Part shown: positions 5,972 through 10,997 of the stretch, piece after piece
How the letters are laid out: the number at the start of each line of letters is the position of its first letter
Numbering within the stretch: the stretch's first letter is position 1
Assembly: GCA_030425615.1 (NCBI GenBank)
Contig: JAUIAI010000028.1
Coordinates: 1 to 10,997, forward strand
Direction: 5' to 3'
From: Gammaproteobacteria bacterium
GTDB lineage: Bacteria; Pseudomonadota; Gammaproteobacteria; Burkholderiales; Burkholderiaceae_E
Length of the DNA stretch: 10,997 nt
Translations under genes and position numbers: made by a program
The notes under the pieces: generated by a model
Seen by the model: the letters and a program-made list of their open reading frames with translations, nothing else
What the model was told of the DNA's origin: nothing
The model's database searches: none

Positions 5972-8653
5972 TCAGAGCCAGCGCTCGACGATCATCTGAT
6001 CGCGATCGTCGGGGTCCCCGGAGATCGTGAAGCCCAGGTCGTCCATGAGCTTGAGCATCGGGTCATTATGGCGCAGCACGATGCCTTCGATGCGGGTGAG
6101 CCCGTGCGCCCGTGCCGCCTCCATCAGCGCCTGCATCAACCGCGTGCCGATGCCCTGGCCCTGCAGCCGGTCGGACACCACGATCGCGAACTCACAGCTG
6201 CGATTGTCCGGATTGATCGAATACCGGGCGACCCCGTGCTGCACGGCTCTGCCGTTCTCCACGGTGACGGCGACCATCGCCATCTCCCGTCGGTAATCGA
6301 TCTGCGTGAACCGGGCGAGCATCTCGGAGGTCAGTTCCTTGATCGATCCCATGAACCGAAACTGTTTCGCCGTGGGCGAGAGTTCGCGCACGAACTCCGC
6401 CTCGGACTGGGCGTCCTCGGGCCGGATCGGTCGGATCGTCAGCGGGGTTCCGTCGGCGAGATGCTCGTGCCGCACGAGCGCGCGGGGGTAGGGGTGGATC
6501 GCGACGTGGTCGTAGGGTCCGTCCTTCGCCGGCGGGCGGGCGATCGCGACGCGCGCGTCCACGGCCAGGACACCGGCCGGACCGGCGATCAGCGGGTTGA
6601 TGTCGAGTTCGGTGATCTGCGGAAGCTCGCAGACCATGTCCGACACCCTGAGCAGGACGCCGATCACCGCGTCGCGATCCACGGCCGGCCGGTCGCGGAA
6701 CGCCTCGAGCAGACGCGACACCCTCGTTCGGTCGATCAGCCGGTTGGCCAGCACTGCGTTGAGCGGGGGCAGGGAGACGGCGTTGTCGCGCAAGACCTCG
6801 ACCATCGTGCCGCCGGCACCGAACAGGATGGCCGGGCCGAAGACGGCGTCACGGCTGACGCCGATCACCAGCTCCCTGCCGTGCTCGACCGCTGCCATGG
6901 CCTCCACAGTCACGCCTTCGATCCGGGCATCCGGGCGTCGCGCCGCGGCGGCGGCGGTGATCTCGTTGAAGGCCTGACGCACGCCGGCGGCCGAACGCAC
7001 GCCCAGCCGCACCCCGTCGACGTCGGACTTGTGGCTGATCTGCGGCGAGTGGATCTTGACCGCCACCGGGTAGCCGACGGTCTCGGCGGCCACCAGGGCG
7101 TCCGAGGCCGACCGTGCCTCGATCGTGATGTTGATCGGGATGTGGAAGGCGCGAAGCAGCGCCTTGGATTCGATGTCCGAAAGCATGGAGCGGCCCTCTG
7201 CAAGCGCCGCGTCGATGATCATGCGCGCGCCTTCCAGGTCGGGCGGCTGGTCGTCGTGCATCGGCCCGGGCACCTCGAGCGCCAGCCGGCGGCTGTGCTG
7301 GTGCTGGGCGAGGTAAGCGAAGGCCTCGACCGCCAGCTCCGGCGCGGAGAAGTCGGGAACGTGGTTGGAGGACAGCAATTCGCGTCCGGCGGCGACCGAG
7401 GTCTCGCCCATCCAGCAGGCCAGGAGCGGTTTTGGGTTGTCGGGTGGGATCGCGTCGATCACCGCCCGGGCGACCGCCTCGGGATCGGTCATGGCCTGGG
7501 GCGTGAGCATGACCAGCACACCGTCGAAGGCGGGGTCCGCCAGCGCGGCCTTCACGGCGACGGTGAAGTGCGCGGGGGGCGCGTCGCCCAGGATGTCGAT
7601 GGGATTGCCGCGTGACCAATAAGCGGGCAGGACCGCGTCGAGATCGGTCAGGGTCTGCTCCGACGGCGCGCTGAGCGACAGGTGCAGATCCCCGGCGCGG
7701 TCTGCCGCGAGCACGCCGGCACCGCCTCCGTTGGTGATGATGGCGAGCCGATCTCCGCGGGTCCGTGAGCCCGGCGAGAGGATCTCCGCCGCCGCGAAGA
7801 GCTGGCCGAAGGTGTGCACACGGACCGCGCCGGCGCGTTCCAGCGCGGCATCGAAGATGGCGTCGTTCCCGATCAGGGCGCCGGTGTGCGTGTGTGCCGC
7901 CTTCGAACCCTCCGCATGGCGGCCGGCCTTCAGCACGATCACCGGCTTCACGCGTGCGGCCTGCCGCAGCGCCGAGATGAAGGCCGGCGCATCGTGCACG
8001 CCTTCCACATAGAGCAGGATCGCCGTGGTCTGTGCGTCGGTCGCGAGTACCTGGAGCACGTCGCCGAAATCGATGTCGAGCGAGTTTCCCAGGGATATCA
8101 GCGCCGAGAATCCCAGGTGATGCGGGCCGGCCCAGTCGGCAATGGCCGAGACGAGTGCACCCGACTGCGAGACAAGTGCCAGGTGACCCCGGGGGGTCTC
8201 GGCGCGCAGGAAGGTCGCGTTCAGGCCCAGCCACGGACGTACCATCCCCACGCAGTTCGGGCCCAGCAGGCGGACATTCGCTCGCCGGGCCACCGACGCA
8301 AGCACCTTCGCGAGCGGTGCACCGGCGCCGTCGCCCTCACCGAACCCCGCCGACAGCACGATCGCGTTGCGGCAGCCGGCGGCGCCGCACTGTTCGATGA
8401 TCTCCGCAACGGTGCGGGCCGGTGTGGCCACGATGGCGAGATCCACCGGGACACCGGCCGCGCCCAGCGTCGGATGACAGCGCACGCCTTCTACGCTCTC
8501 GTACTTGGGGTTCACCGCCACCAGGTCGCCGGCGAAGCCGGCCTCGCGGATGTTCCTCAGCACCCGGCCCCCGACACTGTCCGGGCGGGGAGAGGCGCCG
8601 AACACGGCGACCGCGCCCGGATTGAACAGACCGTGCAACGGATAGCGATCCAT
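5972..8653 (-). CDS. Pat/PatZ-like protein lysine acetyltransferase: NDP-forming acyl-CoA synthetase fused to GNAT
   Basis: This protein of about 893 residues has the architecture of Salmonella Pat and E. coli PatZ, which acetylate proteins such as acetyl-CoA synthetase. In order: a CoA-binding domain (about 10-110, with VAVFGASPRP), a succinyl-CoA-ligase-like domain containing THTGA with His256, an ATP-grasp domain (about 490-705, with VAVKIHSPQISHKSD and LDINPL), and a C-terminal GNAT domain (about 737-893). The GNAT part has the acetyl-CoA loop RLQGQGIG (829-836) and the candidate catalytic Glu821 in CEFAIVV. His256 aligns with the phosphorylated histidine of ADP-forming synthetases, so the synthetase half may be active. 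The ATG at 8651-8653 is chosen because family members start just before this Leu-Phe-x-Pro segment; an ATG at 8659 and a GTG at 8722 are alternatives. The deacetylase gene follows after 36 bp. Confidence 0.92.
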   Translation of the reverse strand: MDRYPLHGLFNPGAVAVFGASPRPDSVGGRVLRNIREAGFAGDLVAVNPKYESVEGVRCHPTLGAAGVPVDLAIVATPARTVAEIIEQCGAAGCRNAIVLSAGFGEGDGAGAPLAKVLASVARRANVRLLGPNCVGMVRPWLGLNATFLRAETPRGHLALVSQSGALVSAIADWAGPHHLGFSALISLGNSLDIDFGDVLQVLATDAQTTAILLYVEGVHDAPAFISALRQAARVKPVIVLKAGRHAEGSKAAHTHTGALIGNDAIFDAALERAGAVRVHTFGQLFAAAEILSPGSRTRGDRLAIITNGGGAGVLAADRAGDLHLSLSAPSEQTLTDLDAVLPAYWSRGNPIDILGDAPPAHFTVAVKAALADPAFDGVLVMLTPQAMTDPEAVARAVIDAIPPDNPKPLLACWMGETSVAAGRELLSSNHVPDFSAPELAVEAFAYLAQHQHSRRLALEVPGPMHDDQPPDLEGARMIIDAALAEGRSMLSDIESKALLRAFHIPINITIEARSASDALVAAETVGYPVAVKIHSPQISHKSDVDGVRLGVRSAAGVRQAFNEITAAAAARRPDARIEGVTVEAMAAVEHGRELVIGVSRDAVFGPAILFGAGGTMVEVLRDNAVSLPPLNAVLANRLIDRTRVSRLLEAFRDRPAVDRDAVIGVLLRVSDMVCELPQITELDINPLIAGPAGVLAVDARVAIARPPAKDGPYDHVAIHPYPRALVRHEHLADGTPLTIRPIRPEDAQSEAEFVRELSPTAKQFRFMGSIKELTSEMLARFTQIDYRREMAMVAVTVENGRAVQHGVARYSINPDNRSCEFAIVVSDRLQGQGIGTRLMQALMEAARAHGLTRIEGIVLRHNDPMLKLMDDLGFTISGDPDDRDQMIVERWL

Positions 8654-8760
8654 GGGCATCGACTCGGCAGGTGCGGAAGGCAGGAGAACGAAGCGGGACG
8701 TCGGTGCGCCCCTTTCGCGCACTATGGCCGATCGGGTCGCGATCCGCGTTGATGGCCGTC

Positions 8761-8777
8761 AAGCGGTAGGGGCGCTT
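8761..8777 (-). terminator. Weak hairpin after the LysR-type gene
   Basis: AAGCG (8761-8765) and CGCTT (8773-8777) pair around a 7-nt loop, starting 4 bp beyond the stop of the LysR-type gene. The stem is only five base pairs and there is no strong T-run, so termination here is doubtful. The remaining gap to the acetyltransferase start shows no clear promoter. Confidence 0.2.
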
Positions 8778-8781
8778 CGCC

Positions 8782-9780
8782 TCAGTTGCTCGCGGCGACG
8801 GCCAGCGCGAGCGCCCTGTCCGTCACCCGCCTGACGGCCTCGCGCCGGTACCGCTGCGGATGACGCACGATCCAGAAGCGCCGCGTCAGCGCCTGGCGGA
8901 GGTCCCTTCCCGTGCCGCCGATCTCGGCCAGCCCGTCGGCGTCCGCGTCGAAGCCCCGGGCGCTCATGCAGGTGATCAGATCCGTCTCGCGCACGATGCG
9001 CTTCTGCGTTTCCGGCTCGTCCACCTCCACGGCGATGTCCGGCGCGCCCAGTGCCGGCTGGATGGCGCGCATGAAGATTTCGCGTGTGCCCGAGCCCCGT
9101 TCCCGCAGGACCCATTGCAGGCCGGCGAGGCGCCGGGCGACCGGCCCGCTGCGCCCGTGTACGGGGTGGTCGTTGCGCGCCACGAGGCAGAGCCTGTCGT
9201 GCAGCCAGGGTTCGCATTCGAGCCCGGTGTCGGTGACGTCGCCCTCGACGAAGGCGACGTCCAGATCGAACGAGCGCACCATCGCGAGGAGGGCTTCGCT
9301 GTTGCGGATGGTGAGCGTCACGCGCGGTGCCGGCGTGGTCTGACGGGCTGCCTTGATGATCTCGGGCATCAGGGCCGGACCCACCGTGCGGGATGCCCCG
9401 ATGGCGATGGGATGACGATGATCCTCGGATGCGCTCAGCATCCCCTCGATCTCGTGCGAACGATCGATCATCTCCAGCGCCCGCGGCAACAGCCGTTCGG
9501 CTGCCTCGGTGGCGACCAGACGGCGGCCCCGGCGGGCGAAGAGCGCCGTGCCGAGCACCGTTTCGAGATCCTGGATCGCCATGCTCACGGCCGACTGGGT
9601 GCGGGAGAGCCGCACGGCCGCCGCGGAGACGCTGCCGAGGCGGATCACGGTGGTGAACGCCTCGAGCTCGTCGCCCTCGAGGGAGCCGGTGCCGGCCCAG
9701 TCGGCAGGCAGCTTCTCGGCGAGGAACGCCTGCACCTTCTCGCGGTACGACTCGGCCTCTGCGGTGTAGGTCGGCTGCAT
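8782..9780 (-). CDS. LysR-type transcriptional regulator with a foreign (acyl-CoA dehydrogenase) N-terminus
   Basis: From about residue 39 onward this 332-residue frame is a LysR-type regulator. The winged helix-turn-helix runs from LEAFTTVIRLGSVSAAAVRL through TQSAVSMAIQDLE (about 39-73), with the wing at FARRGRRLVATEAA (81-94). The effector domain begins near IAIGASRT (about 125) and contains QWVLRERGSGTRE (about 224-236), as in the CbbR/YeiE/CysL branch. Residues 1-38 do not belong: MQPTYTAEAESYREKVQAFL and the following AEKLPADWAG are the first residues of an actinobacterial-type acyl-CoA dehydrogenase. A genuine LysR start would lie only about 4-8 codons before LEAF. The frame therefore joins two genes, with the join at 9652-9669. 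The target of the regulator is unknown; the acetyltransferase gene lies downstream on the same strand. Confidence 0.8.
   Translation of the reverse strand: MQPTYTAEAESYREKVQAFLAEKLPADWAGTGSLEGDELEAFTTVIRLGSVSAAAVRLSRTQSAVSMAIQDLETVLGTALFARRGRRLVATEAAERLLPRALEMIDRSHEIEGMLSASEDHRHPIAIGASRTVGPALMPEIIKAARQTTPAPRVTLTIRNSEALLAMVRSFDLDVAFVEGDVTDTGLECEPWLHDRLCLVARNDHPVHGRSGPVARRLAGLQWVLRERGSGTREIFMRAIQPALGAPDIAVEVDEPETQKRIVRETDLITCMSARGFDADADGLAEIGGTGRDLRQALTRRFWIVRHPQRYRREAVRRVTDRALALAVAASN
9655..9780 (-). pseudogene. N-terminal fragment of an acyl-CoA dehydrogenase
   Basis: Reading from the ATG at 9778-9780, the first 42 residues match the start of acyl-CoA dehydrogenases of actinobacterial style: a helix with AEAESYREKVQAFLAEKLP, then DWAG and LEGDELEAF. 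These flavoenzymes oxidise acyl-CoA thioesters in beta-oxidation. No catalytic part is present. The fragment sits 22 bp after the ROK stop on the same strand and has a GGAGGGG purine tract at 9793-9799, 12 nt before the ATG, so it looks like the natural beginning of the next gene of the right-hand genome, cut off where the LysR sequence takes over. Confidence 0.7.
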
Positions 9781-9802
9781 GGTCCGAGCGTACCCCTCCG
9801 CG

Positions 9803-10717
9803 TCAGCCGTCGGGCGGGCGGAGCGTCAGCGCTGCGGCGGCGACGAGGCGGTCGACCGAACCGGTGACCTCGACGAGCTCGACCGCCCCCAAGCCGTTGG
9901 CCCGGTCGCGGTGACCGAGCTCGCGACCGATCACCTCGATCAGCGGGTCGCCGAAGACATCGACGACCGATCCGGCGAACAGGACGCGTCGCACGTCGAC
10001 CAGCGCCAGCAGCGAACCGAGCGCCCGACCGACCATGATGCCCGTGCGCTCCACGATGGAGCTCGTGACGCGCCGCAGCGGCCGGTTCAGCTCCGTCTCC
10101 AGCGCCGCCGCCGACGCGTACGGGGTGAGACAGCCGCGCGCCCCGCACCAGCACGTCAGGCCGCCCGGGTCGACCGTGATGTGGGCGACCGAACCGGCGT
10201 TGCCGTGGGCACCGTGGAGCAGCGCACCCCCCTGGACGCAGGCCGACTCGACGGTCTCGTCGAGGAGCAGCACGACGAAGTCGTCGCAGTCGCGGCCTGC
10301 GCCGACCCAGCGCTCGCCCTCGGCCCGCGCCGCCGCGGCCGAGTCCAGGTGCACCGGCAGGTTCGTCATCGCCTCCAGGTGGTCGCGCAGCGGGAACCCG
10401 GACCATGCCCGGAGCTGCTGGGGCGTCACCGATCCCGCCGTCGTGTCGAGCGGTCCGGTGCAGCTCACGCCGACGGCCACGGGTCGCGGCAACTCGTCGG
10501 GGGCGGCGGCGATCACCCGCCGGATCAGCCCCTCGAGCGTCCGCCACACCTCGTGTGCCGGCGTGGTGACGCGGTCGCGCACGATCGTCTCGCCGCGCTC
10601 GTCGACGAGGCCCGCCGCGAGGCGACCGGGCGACACCGCGACCGCGAGGACCACTCGTTCGGCCTCGGCCGGCGACACGCGTCCCGCACTGCGCTCCACG
10701 CGCGCTGACAGACTCAC
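9803..10717 (-). CDS. ROK-family protein with degraded kinase motifs
   Basis: This is a 304-residue protein of the ROK (repressor/ORF/kinase) family. The zinc-binding signature is intact: AHITVDPGG with His179, then CWCGARGC with Cys189, Cys191 and Cys196, followed by LTPYAS. The SCTGPLDTTAGSV turn near 85-97 and Asp125 in VHLDSAAAA also fit. The two phosphate-binding motifs are not canonical: the usual DxGGT near the N-terminus reads VSPGRLA (28-34), and the usual GTGIG reads DETVE (153-157). There is no N-terminal helix-turn-helix as in NagC/Mlc-type repressors. It may therefore be a non-catalytic sugar-binding relative. The GTG at 10715-10717 is preferred because a TANNNT -10 box lies at leaderless distance; a longer frame reaching 10966 would overlap the divergent MoxR gene. 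The acyl-CoA dehydrogenase fragment follows after 22 bp. Confidence 0.82.
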   Translation of the reverse strand: MSLSARVERSAGRVSPAEAERVVLAVAVSPGRLAAGLVDERGETIVRDRVTTPAHEVWRTLEGLIRRVIAAAPDELPRPVAVGVSCTGPLDTTAGSVTPQQLRAWSGFPLRDHLEAMTNLPVHLDSAAAARAEGERWVGAGRDCDDFVVLLLDETVESACVQGGALLHGAHGNAGSVAHITVDPGGLTCWCGARGCLTPYASAAALETELNRPLRRVTSSIVERTGIMVGRALGSLLALVDVRRVLFAGSVVDVFGDPLIEVIGRELGHRDRANGLGAVELVEVTGSVDRLVAAAALTLRPPDG

Positions 10718-10774
10718 GGCCGGGACGGTATCCCCGACTGTCCAGGAGTTCCCAGCGCGTCTACCCTCGTGGCG
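10718..10774. promoter_or_regulatory. Divergent leaderless-type promoters between the ROK and MoxR genes
   Basis: The 57-bp gap carries a TANNNT -10 box facing each way: TACCGT on the minus strand (10725-10730) and TACCCT on the plus strand (10762-10767). Each is followed by seven bases and then a GTG start (10717 and 10775), the spacing expected when transcription begins at the first base of the start codon. Neither gene has a good Shine-Dalgarno at a usable distance. Leaderless mRNAs are common in actinobacteria. No convincing -35 is seen. Confidence 0.45.
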
Positions 10775-10997
10775 GTGAGCGTCGAGACCAGTAGGGACGA
10801 CGCGGCCCGCGCGGGCGATCCGGGCGCTGGCCGCAGGCCGACCACATCGGAGGCGGCCACGTTCTCCGACCTGTTCGGGGCCGTGACGCGCAACGTCGCA
10901 CAAGTGCTCTTCGGCAAGGAGTCGTCGATCGAGATGGCGGTCATCTCGCTCCTCGCCGAGGGCCACCTGCTCGTCGAGGACGTCCCCGGCGTGGGCA
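10775..10997 (+). CDS. MoxR-family AAA+ ATPase (3' partial)
   Basis: This is the N-terminus of a MoxR-type AAA+ ATPase, a chaperone-like ATPase often acting with VWA-domain proteins in maturation of enzymes or membrane complexes. About 28 low-complexity residues precede the conserved part: FSDLFGAVTRNVAQVLFGKE, then a helix SSIEMAVISLLAEGH and LLVEDVPGVG, which is the beta strand and the first half of the P-loop (normally EDVPGVGKT). The window ends exactly inside that motif, so the ATPase core lies off the right edge. The GTG at 10775 is chosen because it sits seven bases after a TACCCT box; a GTG at 10769 is possible. It is divergent from the ROK gene. Confidence 0.85.
   Translation, partial: MSVETSRDDAARAGDPGAGRRPTTSEAATFSDLFGAVTRNVAQVLFGKESSIEMAVISLLAEGHLLVEDVPGVG

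Noticed and set aside
5630..7615. A 661-codon open frame on the plus strand
   Set aside because: It lies opposite the acetyltransferase and deacetylase genes, its protein is rich in Arg, His and Asp with no recognisable domain, and such antisense frames are normal in high-GC DNA.
8782..9780. A novel natural fusion of an acyl-CoA dehydrogenase domain to a LysR regulator
   Set aside because: Only the first 40 or so residues of the dehydrogenase are present, with no flavin or substrate site, and the switch occurs at a short stretch that fits both families; a mis-join is more likely.
8860..9867. A 335-codon plus-strand open frame opposite the LysR-type gene
   Set aside because: The translation is low-complexity and shows no family resemblance, while the minus strand has a clear regulator. 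It also runs across the suspected junction, so its length means little.
10718..10966. An N-terminal extension of the ROK protein of 83 residues, which might have held a DNA-binding domain
   Set aside because: The extension is Arg-rich with no helix-turn-helix and overlaps the well-supported MoxR coding sequence on the other strand.

Overview
The window is gene-dense, high-GC bacterial DNA with no RNA genes, mobile elements or CRISPR arrays that I can see. It appears to join two different genomic backgrounds. Bases 1 to about 9660 read like a Gram-negative, high-GC proteobacterium, most likely a gammaproteobacterium: there is an outer-membrane beta-barrel with a signal peptide and terminal Phe, a membrane-anchored LytTR regulator, a Pat/PatZ-type acyl-CoA synthetase/GNAT fusion and a DUF368 transporter. 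Bases from about 9660 to the right edge read like an actinobacterium: the start of an acyl-CoA dehydrogenase, a ROK-family protein and a divergent MoxR-type ATPase, with GTG starts and leaderless-looking promoters. The switch falls inside one open frame at 9652..9669, where ELEAF(T) fits both families, so I suspect an assembly chimera.

Layout, left to right. A DMT/EamA transporter cut by the left edge (+) converges on a DUF368 (PopT-like) transporter (-); a 17-nt perfect hairpin fills the gap between them. Then comes a minus-strand group read right to left: a LytTR regulator with four predicted membrane segments, a COMT-like O-methyltransferase and a DUF924 protein, the last two overlapping by ATGA. 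The LytTR gene is divergent from the outer-membrane barrel gene, and the 123-bp gap holds three TGAATAG repeats on a 10/20-bp spacing that overlap a plausible promoter.

The barrel gene converges on a minus-strand pair: a Pat-like protein lysine acetyltransferase followed by a histone-deacetylase-family protein, an acetylation writer and eraser in one probable operon. The deacetylase frame stops early at 5150; its missing C-terminus, including the catalytic-tyrosine GGY motif, lies just downstream in another frame, so it has suffered a frameshifting deletion of about 13 nt. Upstream of the acetyltransferase is a LysR-type regulator whose first residues are replaced by an acyl-CoA dehydrogenase N-terminus, marking the junction.

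On the far side are a ROK-family protein whose usual nucleotide-binding motifs are degraded, and a MoxR gene cut by the right edge just as its P-loop begins. I found no new multi-gene system. The points most worth checking are the junction, the broken deacetylase next to an intact acetyltransferase, the possible LytTR operator and the degenerate ROK protein.
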